Shown here piece by piece: positions 10,381 to 20,769 of a stretch of 64,000 nt of DNA. This DNA comes from Halichondria panicea (taxonomy: Eukaryota; Porifera; Demospongiae; Suberitida; Halichondriidae): the NCBI RefSeq assembly GCF_963675165.1, contig NC_087381.1, forward strand, positions 868,001-932,000. The letters are read 5' to 3'. Below the pieces are notes generated by a model. It was given only the letters and a program-made list of their open reading frames with translations. It ran no database searches and was not told where the DNA came from. A program made the translations under genes and the position numbers. The number at the start of each line of letters is the position of its first letter. The first letter of the stretch is position 1.

Positions 10381-12760
10381 ATAATTACAGGTACCATCTG
10401 CTACGCATTGCTGAACTTCTCCTGGAATACCAGTAGTGCATCATTGCACAAACAAACCCAACTACTTTGGAATAATCATGCGGTTGCTGGTAAACGTACA
10501 AAATTACCACAAATATAGCAGAGTATTATTAATGTTGTATAGGTGAGAATTTCTGAGTGTGTGGTGATCGAGTCCATACCCCCCCCCCCCCGCCATATTA
10601 CAACAAGTAACACTTCCTTAACAAGAAGAAACAATCATTGCACAGCAGTCATTGGCATGAATGTGCCTGGGGCAATCACATGCATGCATGTACACAACCT
10701 GAATGGCTTCTGTTTATGTGGTCAAGCGCATCATCCCACTCTACATGCACTAACTGCATGCTTATAATTGTGGGAGAAATGCATGTTCTAAGTGTTGTTG
10801 AGTATCCCCCACGTAATATTATAGTGCACTTTATTGAATTAAGGATCACTTCACTGTCCTACATTCTCAATCACATCAAAGTATTTTAACTGCACAGTTC
10901 CCCAAACTACTAACTGCACCACATGCGTGCCCACAAAGACCTAGCATGCACAACTGGACAGTGTCTAAAAACACCACTCACGGCATACTCAGTAATGTTG
11001 ATCTACATGCATGTATATAATAGTACAACAAGGAACACTCTATTGATACACTTCACACGGTCGGTACATACCTTTGGCACCTATATACAAGACTTTAATT
11101 TGGCATCCCATGCATGTTTGTATGTGCTGCATAACTGTCCCCGCCCCCCCAAACTGAACACAACACAGTTAATTAAAAAACTAGAGCACTGAAGTGCAAA
11201 CCCTCGGCGTTAATTTGAGGTTTATAGTGAGTCTACAGTCTCAAGTCAAAGCCGCGTGTACATCTAGGCCAACGTGCAGGTTTAGCTTCTTAGCTTTTGC
11301 TCGCTTTTATTCGCCAATAAAGCTTTAACAGCCAAATTTAAAACTATGTTGTGTTGAGGCTATCAATGGTACAAACACAGTGCTATCGCATCCAGGTGAG
11401 TATATAGACTCAGAATACACAGACAGACAGACAGATAGACAGACAGACTGACCGACTACTATAAACCCGTGGCGCCACGGCATGCCTCGGGTTAATAATA
11501 TCATGTTTCATTCCCTGAATTCTGAACATTTGACTATCAATACTGCACAGTTACGCCCCCCCATGGTGAGGCATGCAACGGAACACACACACACATGCAT
11601 GCAACTGAACACACACACGCACACACGCATGCATGCAACGGAACACACACATCACACATGCATGCAACTGAACACACACACGCACACACGCATGCATGCA
11701 ACGGAACACACACACATGCATGCAACTGAACAACACACACGCATGCATGCAACTGAACACACATGCACACATGCATGCAACTGAGCACACACACACATGC
11801 ATGCAACTGAGCACACACACATGCATGCAACTGAGCACACACAATGCATGCAACTGAGCACACACAATGCATGCAACTGAGCACACATGCATGCATGCAA
11901 CTGAGCACACACATGCATGCATGCAACTGAACACACACACATGCATGCATGCATGTTTACTATAATCATTGTTCCAAAGTGTATATTCATAACTACATGC
12001 ACAGTCTAAACACACCACATGCTTGGCCTAAGACTATTACTGTAACAGTGTACTTTTTCCACCTATTACCAAGACAAAACTTTGCTTCTCATGTGCATGC
12101 TGTACTTATTCATAACTGTATGGTTCCCCCCTCCCCCCAACTGAACACAGCAGTGATGTTGTGCTCAACTCAAAAATTGGAAACTACTAGTGAAGCTGTT
12201 ATACAGTAGCTATAATGGTATATGAATCACTCACTAGCAGTTTATTGCCCAGCATGCGGCCCGAGGGCATTATGTTGCTCCAGTGAGGCATGGAGGTCAA
12301 ATGTTCTTGGCATCCCACGCAACTGGGGTCAAAGGTCCAATGTTTTAGTGGGCGTGTTTACGTGGATGACAATGACATTTGACCTTTGACCCCATTTGCT
12401 GTCTGATCATTGATACGCGAGTGACTCAGTAGAAATAATTGCTGCATAGACATACAAGCGTTTTGCAACTCCAACTTTGGGGGTTTTATTGTTTAGTATT
12501 GTCCTTACATAATTACTATGTGACTCTCAGCATATCCCCCTACAGAAGAAACGGTAGGTTGTGTCTGATGATCGATTTTTTTGTCTGTTCTTACCGTTAT
12601 CAGACACTAGCACATTTTCAGCTTTTGAAGACTTAGTAATCAATTCTTTTTTGCACATTCATAGTAACACATGCTTGATCAGATGGTGCAAAAGAAAATT
12701 TTTTATCACTGCTTGTTTCCTCAGAATGAGTGTCTGAACATGCATTGTGTCTGAATATAG
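10381..12760. other. Long non-coding spacer between X1 and L1
   Basis: No supported gene. It contains a C homopolymer near 10579, an ACAG microsatellite near 11420, the GCATGCAACTGA satellite (11565-11955) and unique sequence, all repeated in order at 49130-52100. The several ORFs here are short and not codon-like. The near-identity of the two copies reflects recent duplication rather than demonstrated constraint. Confidence 0.6.
11565..11955. repeat. Minisatellite with GCATGCAACTGAACACACAC-type units
   Basis: Units of about 21-33 bases, each with TGCATGCAACTGA or ...ACGGA followed by a CA run of variable length. Minus-strand frames give artefact Cys-rich ORFs. The counterpart is at about 50331-51290, interrupted by an element. 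Confidence 0.9.
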
Positions 12761-12767
12761 ATGCCTT

Positions 12768-12977
12768 ACTCTACTATACGATGGGTATACATATACAATA
12801 TAATGTGTGCGTGCAGTCCACATGCATGCGTGCTTGTATAGCCAGTTATGTATGTTATTTCAAGCCATGCAGTTTCCCACAAAAAAGTTGATTGCATGCA
12901 CGCCTCGATAGTATATACGCCGGGTATAAATGTGTGTATAAAAATGTGTGTATATGCATGCATGAGGCACGTTAACA
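12768..12977 (+). promoter_or_regulatory. L1 upstream region with TATA-like motifs
   Basis: A conserved block about 60 bp long (GTTATTTC..GCCATG, TTTCCCACAAAA, GTTGATTGCATG) precedes TATA-like GTATAAATG and GTATAAAAATG at about 12923-12946. The start codon in GTTAACAATGAAG follows at 12978. The same arrangement precedes every L gene, sometimes with extra copies of the block. Confidence 0.45.
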
Positions 12978-14282
12978 ATGAAGTATCAACTGCTGATGAT
13001 ATGCTCTCTCCTTGGTCTGGGGTCACCCTGGAACCAACCCAGCACCTGCTACATGAGACAGACTATCTGTTCTACAAATTATAAAGAGGCAATTGAACAG
13101 CTGACTGATAATATAGACGGCCATAGCCAACAAATTCAAATGTTAGAGGCTCAACTAGTCAACTCAAACGGACAATCTGAAATGAAGATCACGGAATTGC
13201 AAGTGCAACTAAATACGTCTATCCAGATATTGCAAGCTGATAAAGATTCATTTAACGAAAGCCTTCAGCTGGTGCAAGCTCAACTAGACAATTCCAACGA
13301 GCAGTTTGGAGGTCAGATTATGGAATTGCAAACTCAACTAAATAGCTCTAATCAATTGCTTCAAAGGCTACAAGATCAGCTAAGTGCTACCACCGGTGTT
13401 TTACAACAAAGCCTTTCCGAGCAAGAAAACAGACTGGAAAATATACAATTAATTGTGGAAGAGGTTCGTTTGGGTACCATTAACAACCCAGCAAGCTCTT
13501 GTAGTGACATCTCTCAAGGCCGACCATCTGGAGAATACTGGATTACCACTAACACTACTAGCTCTCCTGTTCTGATCTACTGTGACATGAATCGAACAAG
13601 CTGTAGCTGCAACACTGCAGGAGGATGGATGAGGGTAGCCAACCTTGACATGACCGATCCTAACCAAAACTGCCCAGAGGGATTTAGACTGATGAACAGG
13701 ACTGAATCACCACTGCGTACTTGTGGTAGACATGCACCGGGATGTCTGTCTACTACATATCCAGCTTATGGGGTGAAGTACTCAACAGTTTGTGGTCGAA
13801 TCAATGGATATCAAAGTAGTACAATGGATGCTTTTCATCCATATTTCTCCAACAGAGCTTTATCTATTGATGATGTTTACGTTGATGGTGTGAGCCTAAC
13901 CCATGGTCAGTCGCCTCGTCAGCACATCTGGACATTTGCTAATGCACTTGATGAAACTCGATCCACTTATTATGTATGTCCTTGCACAAGACCTGACCTC
14001 ACCTATACTGGAGTTGTACCTCCCTTCATCGGTCAAGACTACTTCTGTGAAACTGGAAGCCGACAAGCATTTAGTTATAATACCTTCTACACTGATGATC
14101 CAGTCTGGGATGGTCAGGGATGCGGGGGTACCAGTACTTGCTGTGAGTTCAACAATCCACCGTGGTTCTGCAAGCAACTCCCTCAACCAACTACAGATGA
14201 TATCGAGTTGAGGCTTTGTAGTGATCAATCTATTGGAGATGAAGACACACCAATTGAAATTGCCGAAATATACGTTAGCTGA
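12978..14282 (+). CDS. L1: secreted coiled-coil fibrinogen-like protein
   Basis: An intronless 434-residue protein. Residues 1-16 are a signal peptide (MKYQLLMICSLLGLG). About 36-163 is a long heptad-rich coiled coil with Q/L/N repeats (LQTQLNSSNQLLQ). From Cys175 the C-terminal region opens like a fibrinogen-related domain (SSCSDI, GEYWI, YCDMN, GGWMRVANLDM) and continues with DGVSLTHGQSPRQHIWTF, FIGQDYFCETGS and FNNPPWFCKQLPQPTTDD. Proteins of this kind are known as uncharacterised multigene families in sponges and cnidarians. The likely role is an extracellular oligomeric binding or lectin-like protein; the ligand is unknown. L1 is nearly identical to L3 (broken) and close to L5. Confidence 0.9.
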   Translation: MKYQLLMICSLLGLGSPWNQPSTCYMRQTICSTNYKEAIEQLTDNIDGHSQQIQMLEAQLVNSNGQSEMKITELQVQLNTSIQILQADKDSFNESLQLVQAQLDNSNEQFGGQIMELQTQLNSSNQLLQRLQDQLSATTGVLQQSLSEQENRLENIQLIVEEVRLGTINNPASSCSDISQGRPSGEYWITTNTTSSPVLIYCDMNRTSCSCNTAGGWMRVANLDMTDPNQNCPEGFRLMNRTESPLRTCGRHAPGCLSTTYPAYGVKYSTVCGRINGYQSSTMDAFHPYFSNRALSIDDVYVDGVSLTHGQSPRQHIWTFANALDETRSTYYVCPCTRPDLTYTGVVPPFIGQDYFCETGSRQAFSYNTFYTDDPVWDGQGCGGTSTCCEFNNPPWFCKQLPQPTTDDIELRLCSDQSIGDEDTPIEIAEIYVS

Positions 14283-15219
14283 ACATGTTTTCGTTAGCAC
14301 TATATACATTAGTTAGCGCTAGACAATGAACATTTAAGAGTACAGAAACTGAATAATAGCATGCAGTCTAGAAATAATATTATGATAGCATTATAGTAGC
14401 AATTCCCTATACCTAACTTTGTTACTGAGCTGTTTATACTTACACCATGCAGCGAAACTTGTTTAGTCGCTATTGCCGGATGCCCGTGCAAATAATATTA
14501 ATGAGTGAAACTATAGTGGTACATGAATACTCACTTCAAAACAGCGGGGCTAAAAATGTTCTGTCCATAATTTATAGGCTGGTATATAATGTAACAAAAC
14601 TGACTCAGTCGCAGGTAGTTGCAAGCAGTCCTTTACCCCTAAGATAACTGATAATACCCCTGTCCCACCTCCCACCACTGTTGACATGCTCAAGATAGAC
14701 ATACTGATAGTGGATGGATGGATGGATTATCAAAGATCTCAGAATGCCATGTGTGAGCGCACATCCCGGCAGTAACACACCAAGATCAAAGGTCATTTAG
14801 CTACTACGGTTAGTATAGAGTATGCAATGAAGCTACGCCCCCGCTTTCGGAAGGAATTAAAAGTTGGAGGCGAATACCGTTAGTGATCCGTTCAATTCAG
14901 TTCATATTTCACACAAATGTCACAAATGATATGGGCAACAGATATATAAACTCAAAATAACTGTGTCTTGTGTCTTAGGTGAGATCCAGAGGGGGGCTTT
15001 TTGCTGTTTTCGACCCAACCCTATACTATTAGCACTACCGTGCTAATGATAGGAACACCCACACACATGTAAAACACACCTATGAATAATTTGCGCTTTG
15101 TGTGTTTGCTCACAACTACACCACTTCTGACTCACACCTCAAGAGCTGGGTTGACTAATCAGAACCCGGATTAGGCCCTTACACAAACGCAGATATAGGT
15201 TTAAAGGCCTTGTGTAAAC
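14283..15219. other. L1-L2 intergenic region, non-coding
   Basis: The 3' flank of L1 contains a conserved block (AAACTTGTTTAGTCGCTATTG, then GGTACATGAATACTCACTTC) found after each L gene. The rest, including a GGAT microsatellite near 14712, is repeated after L3 and L5. No gene seen. Confidence 0.7.
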
Positions 15220-15627
15220 ATGTTATTTCCAACCATGCATGCCCCCCACAAAATGTTGAGGTCATTAGTGATTACTAGCATGGTGTGTACTATACGAGTG
15301 GTACATCAATGTATGCTGGCTAAAAGCCTATTTATGTATACTATTATCAAGGGCGTATTATGTTATTTCAGGCCATGTAAATCTCCCACAAAAGTTGATA
15401 CTATAGATGTGTACTATACGATGGGTATACATATACAATATAATGTGTGCATGCAGTCCACATGCATGCGTGTTTGTATAGCCAGTGTAATATTATGTAT
15501 GTTATTTCAGGCCATGCAGTTTCCCACAAAAAAGTTGATTGCATGCACGCCTCGATAGTAATATACGACGGGTATATATAATGTGTGTATAAAATGTGTG
15601 TATATGCATGCATGAGGCACGTTAACA
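15220..15627 (+). promoter_or_regulatory. L2 upstream module, three degenerate repeats
   Basis: The block GTTATTTC..CCATG..TCCCACAAAA..GTTGA occurs three times at about 140-bp spacing (about 15221, 15362, 15504), each followed by ACTATACGA- or TATACGACGG-type sequence. TATA-like GTATATATAATG and GTATAAAATG precede the L2 start. L5 and L6 have the same three-copy arrangement; L1 has one copy. Confidence 0.45.
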
Positions 15628-16941
15628 ATGAAGTATCAACTGTTGATGATCTGCTCTCTTCTTGGTCTGGGGTCACCCTGGAACCAACCCAGCACCTGCT
15701 ACGTGAGACAGACTATCTGTTCTACAAATTATAAAGAGGCAATTGAACAGCTGACTGATAATATAGACGGCCATAGCCAACAAATTCAAATGTTAGAGGC
15801 TCAACTAGTCAACTCAAACGGACAATCTGAAATGAAGATCACGGAATTGCAAGTGCAACTAACAACGTCTATCCAGATATTGCAAGCTGATAAAGATTCA
15901 TTTAACGAAAGCCTTCAGCTGGTGCAAGCTCAACTAGACAATTCCAACGAGCAGTTTGGAGGTCAGATTATGGAATTGCAAACTCAACTAAATAACTCAA
16001 ATCAATTGCTTCAAAAGCTTCAAAATCAGCTAAGTGCTACCACTGCGCTTTTACAGCAAAGCCTTTCCGAGCAAGAAAATAGACTGGAAAATATAAAGTT
16101 AGTTGTGGAAGAGCTTGAACAAGTTCGTTTGGGTGGCATTAACAACCCAGCTAGCTCTTGTAGTGACATCCCTCAAGACCGACCGTCTGGAGAATACTGG
16201 ATTTCCACTGACCGTACTAGCTCTCCTGTTCAGGTCTACTGTGACATGAATCGAACAAGCTGTAGCTGCAACACTGCAGGAGGATGGATGAGGGTAGCCA
16301 ATCTTGACATGACCGATCCCAACCAAAACTGCCCAGAAGGATTGAGTCTGGTAACCAGGGGAGAACTACCATTGCGTACTTGTGGCGGAATAGAAGGACC
16401 AGGATGTACTTCTACTACCTATTCAACTTATGGGGTGGAGTATTCAAAAGTTTGTGGTCGAATCATTGCATATCAAAGTGGTTCTCCGGATGCTTTTACA
16501 CAATATTTCCGTAACAGAGCTATATCTATTGATGACGTTTACGTTGATGGTGTGAGCCTAACCCATGGTCAGTCGCCTCGTCAGCACATCTGGACATTTG
16601 CTGGTGCACTTGATGAAACTCGATCCGATAGATCGGTATGCCCCTGCACACGACCTGACCTCCTCTACACTGGAGTCATACCTCCCTTCATCGGTCAAGA
16701 CTACTTCTGTGAAACTGGAAGTCGACAAGCATTTAGTCATATCTTTTATCCTGATGATTCCCTCTGGGACGGTCAGGGATGCGGGGGTGCCAGTACTTGC
16801 TGTGAGTTTAACAATCCACCGTGGTTCTGCAAGCAACTCCCTCAACCAACTACAGACAATATCGAGTTGAGGATTTGTGGTGATCAAGCTCTTCTAGATG
16901 AAGACACGCCCATTGAGATAATAGAGATGTACGTTCGCTGA
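15628..16941 (+). CDS. L2: secreted coiled-coil fibrinogen-like protein
   Basis: 437 residues, intronless, same architecture as L1. The signal peptide and coiled coil are almost identical to those of L1, except that LEQ is added at the coil end (EELEQVRLGG). Differences concentrate in the C-terminal region: after NCPEG (LSLVTRGELPLRTCGGIEGPG), at the YQSGSPDAFTQYFRNRA stretch, at RSDRSVCPC, at RQAFSHIFYPDDSLWD and in the last 25 residues (CGDQALLDEDTPIEIIEMYVR). All Cys of the C-terminal region appear kept. It is the most diverged complete member of the cluster. Confidence 0.9.
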   Translation: MKYQLLMICSLLGLGSPWNQPSTCYVRQTICSTNYKEAIEQLTDNIDGHSQQIQMLEAQLVNSNGQSEMKITELQVQLTTSIQILQADKDSFNESLQLVQAQLDNSNEQFGGQIMELQTQLNNSNQLLQKLQNQLSATTALLQQSLSEQENRLENIKLVVEELEQVRLGGINNPASSCSDIPQDRPSGEYWISTDRTSSPVQVYCDMNRTSCSCNTAGGWMRVANLDMTDPNQNCPEGLSLVTRGELPLRTCGGIEGPGCTSTTYSTYGVEYSKVCGRIIAYQSGSPDAFTQYFRNRAISIDDVYVDGVSLTHGQSPRQHIWTFAGALDETRSDRSVCPCTRPDLLYTGVIPPFIGQDYFCETGSRQAFSHIFYPDDSLWDGQGCGGASTCCEFNNPPWFCKQLPQPTTDNIELRICGDQALLDEDTPIEIIEMYVR

Positions 16942-18263
16942 ACATGTTTTCGTTAGTATAATTATAGTTAGCACTATAGATCAATGAACATTTAAGAGTA
17001 TAGAAACTGAATAATAGCATGCAGTCTAGAAATAATATTATGATAGCATTATTGTAGCAATTATTCCCTACCTAACTTTTTTACAAGAGCTGTTTATACT
17101 TAAACCATGCAGCAAAACTTATTTAGTCGCTATTGCCGCATGCCCGTGCAAATAATATTAATGAGTGAAACTATAGTGGTACATGAATACTCACTTCAGA
17201 ACAGCGGGGCTAAAATGTTCTGTCAATAATTTATAGGCCGGTATAATGTAACAAAACTGACTCATTTATCAGAACGCAGGTATGCATGTACAGCATGCAG
17301 AATGTGACCTTATCACATAACAAATGCAGAGGCCAATATACGTAGGCCATGCGTACCTGTGTAGAGTACAGTAGTATAATTAATCGATTTTCTGGACACT
17401 TGTTCCAGAGGCAGGCCGGATAACCAGATAATTGAATGGATAAACCACGCCTCGATCCACTTTTTTGACTACCGGGTCATCATGGTAACAGCTGTTAATT
17501 GCACATGCGCATTAGGACCCTGCATGTGTCCTAGAGAAATTTCCAGAGGAATAATCGAGGTTCTATATCTGCATGTACATGCAATAGGTATAACATGTAT
17601 GTTATTATGCACTTAAAATTAAGGAAAGGCATTTGTTATTGTTCATCCATAAATAGAAAGTAGCAAAAAAAGAATAGACAAAGTGAGGCAGTAATATAAT
17701 ATTACATGCAGTATAGATATTTGTGAGTCACTGTATAAGTATTATCTTCTCTCTCTCTCTTTGTGTCCTCCTCATAGTCCCCTGCCCACGAGAGTGTCAG
17801 AGAGAGAGCTATGCTGAGATGGACGGAATACATCACGAGTCACACTAACTTCCCAATACAGTATAGCTAATAATGATTATTTTACAATTATATTTTTATG
17901 GCGTACTCCCAACACATCCTGCATGCATATTTAGTAGTCAGTTATATATGCAATACATAATGTATTAGTTATTGCCCAGCACGAGTGTAATGTGCCATAC
18001 ATGGTGGCATATTGCATGAGGGCACCTGCAGTCCTACAATAACTAACTTGTTGCCCAATGACGTCAAACTCTTCTGACTGATTGGTCATGTTTTTCTTGT
18101 AATAAGTGTTTTGAGTGAATTTTAGTAGTTTTGCTGAATTCCAGAGTAATTAAGTTTTTAGGTTTTCTTCCCACAACTATACAGTGGAAAGGTAGTAGCC
18201 TATATAGCTATAGAGATACAACACAAGTATAGTTGCTATTGCATGCATTTTGATTTGATTTAC
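16942..18263. other. Non-coding region after L2
   Basis: 17240-17600 matches 62940-63360 after L6 (motifs CCAGAGGCAGGCCGGA and TTTCCAGAGGAATAATCGAGG), so it is shared L-cluster flank. A possible small MITE with TTAGTTATTG/CAATAACTAA ends sits at about 17966-18045. A TC microsatellite is at 17751. No gene seen. Confidence 0.6.
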
Positions 18264-18317
18264 CTCGGGTCCTGTTAACATTGTAACATCCTTGACACAG
18301 TTCGATGGGGTTGCCAT
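18264..18317 (-). pseudogene. Orphan first exon of X
   Basis: Reads MATPSNCVKDVTMLTGPE followed by a GT donor, as in X1 exon 1, together with about 800 bp of the X upstream spacer (to about 19100). No exons 2-4 lie to its left. It is a leftover of a larger trio duplication. The upstream spacer carries an extra insertion at about 18507-18703. Confidence 0.8.
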
Positions 18318-20769
18318 GACAGAATTTGCTTTTGAGAATTTTTTGACTAAAGTCCGATGTCACCAGTTAGACGTATATATATATATGTATATAAGTGTAT
18401 ACTTACCTTGTAATAACACTGTATTCTTGGTTGAGTTGTAGAAGTCACCAGTTTAACACTCAAGTTGTGCAGCTATGATCAAGTTGTGTAGCTATATATC
18501 ATTAGATCATGTTTGCCATAAATACTGCAATCTGATTGGTTAGAGGAAATGTTCTATCCAATTTAGAAAATCATGTACTTCAATAGAAAATCATGTACTT
18601 CACTTAGAAAATCATGTAGCAAAGATTAGATAAGAACCATTCAAATCTGATTGGCTAAATACTCATGGTTGCTATGATCTAAAATGCTTAGACACTGTTA
18701 TTTAGCAGTTGAGTATCATGGGATAATTATGTAATTGTGACAACACTATCTGAGTCTCTGTCACTGATGACATACAGGAAGTGAATGAATACTGTCACAC
18801 CCTTAAATCAGATAACACACATGCATTGTGAATCTCGTGAATATTTAACAACACCATAATGGGCCGGGCATGCAAGAATAGCCCGACTGCATATATTTAG
18901 CTCTCAACAATACTTCGAGTTACAATTATTTCTTCACAGACAATTAATATAATTCGTTCACTAAACTTAAAGCATTCCCATGATGCAACTGTACACATGC
19001 ATGTTGAGCTACTTACACTGCATATAATCACAGGTCATGAAACAAATACACCGTATACACGTACGACATGCAGTCTATAATATACAACCATGTACTTAAT
19101 TGTATTGCTGAGTCATCACAATTCCTGGACTCTCGCCACAACTCAGACGGTGGATGTGGTGGGGGTGATGGATGCACTACTGCATGGTATCCCAGGAAAA
19201 GTGCAGCATAGCATGGCAGACTATAACAGGAGGAAACAATCATTGCATGACTGTGCTTGGGGCAATTACACAGCCTGACGTCGCTTATGAGGTGCATCAG
19301 TGCACAAACAAACCCAACTACTTATTAGGCCAGGCTGTGTAAATTGCCCCAGGCACATGCATTCCTGCAATGATTGTTTCCTCCTGTTATAGCATATAAT
19401 TATAGGTACCATCTGCTACGCATTGCTGAACTTCTCCTGGGACACCAGTAGCTAGTGCATCATTGCACAAACAAACCCAACTATACTTATTAGGCCAGGC
19501 TGTGTAATTGCCCCAGGCACATGCATTCCTGTAATGATTGTTTCCTCCTGTTATAGCATATAATTATAGGTACCATCTGCTACGCATTGCTGAACTTCTC
19601 CTGGAATACCAGTAGTGCATCATTGCACAAACAAACCCAACTACTTATGATACAATAATTATGCGGTTGCTGGTAAACGTACAAAATTACCACAAATATA
19701 GCAGAGTATTATTAATATTGTATAGGTGAGAATTTCTGAGTGTGTGGTGATCGAGTCCATACCCCTCGCCATAATTATTACAACAAGTAACACTTCCTTA
19801 GCGAGTGGGCGTGTCCAATAATGGAGTAGTAAATAAAGAAAAGACGAATTGTTTACGTAATGCACTGTGCCTTGTGCACCACATTAACCGAGAGGCCATC
19901 CTCGGCACACAATTAATCTTGGCTAGGTGTGTTCTACATGCATAATGCTTAGTTTGCTATAATCATTGTTTCATCTCGTAACGCCAGCCGCACAGCTGCA
20001 CTGTTAAAAAGGATATATTAATAATGCTTTTACTATAATCATGTTTCCTGCACAGCCTCAATTGTATACACATCACTATTAAAGGATAACAATAATCATT
20101 GTATTTCATCCATAATTGCACAGCCTTAATTGTACACATCACTGTTAAAAGGATATAATGCTTACAATGATCATTGTCCCTGCATTCTCAAAGTACATTC
20201 ATAGCTGCACGAACTGCCTCAACTGAACACACATCTCATATTCAGACAATGGACTGAGAGCGGTAATCATTGGATCTCGGTGTTCCTCGTAAAGACAAGA
20301 AACGTTACTGGTGAAATCAGAACCCTATATACCCTGTCATCAATCCAGCAAGCACTATAGAAATTGGTAGTGAAAAAACTAAGGCAGCTACAGCCTAATT
20401 TCTAAACTGTAACATGAACACAAAATTATACTTGCAAATTATTATATCAATAGAACTGTTTTAAAAATCGTTTTGCGCACAAGGAAATTTGGGATTTCTG
20501 TAGCAGCAATTTTTATCAATTATGAACTTACAAAATGGTAAATATAAAGTCCCCGTTCCGTTTACGTAGTACGTGCATAATATACATACAGCGCAAATTA
20601 AACGCTAAAAAGGACGCTCAAGATAAGAGCTTTTTTCTGTTGTTAAAATTACTTTGGTCACCCATGCAGCTATAGTTATCATGAAATTTTGCAGCTTGCT
20701 AGCTTTGTATTATAGTGCGGTGAATGGTGCGTTATATTTCTTTGTTAGATCTATGTAGAACTATAGGCT
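18318..20769. other. Third copy of the X spacer plus unique non-coding DNA
   Basis: 18318-19850 repeats the spacer behind X1 and X3, without the 64-bp satellite insertion, and has one internal tandem duplication of the hairpin arm (about 19330-19490 and 19495-19640). 19990-20230 resembles 41690-41900 (GTTAAAAAGGATATAATGC motifs). Nothing coding is supported to 20769. Confidence 0.6.

Noticed and set aside
11537-12018. Cys/His-rich minus-strand ORFs (ACVCSVACMHVC pattern), also at 50725-51353
   Set aside because: They are translations of the GCATGCAACTGA/CA minisatellite in several frames; the pattern follows the DNA repeat and not codon use.
12848-13084. Upstream-frame ORF overlapping the L1 start (also before L3, L5, L6)
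   Set aside because: It runs in another frame over the signal-peptide codons; its conservation is explained by the L coding sequence and promoter.
13896-14309. Antisense ORFs under the L genes
   Set aside because: Shadows of the L frame; they appear in every copy at the same place and carry no independent signal.
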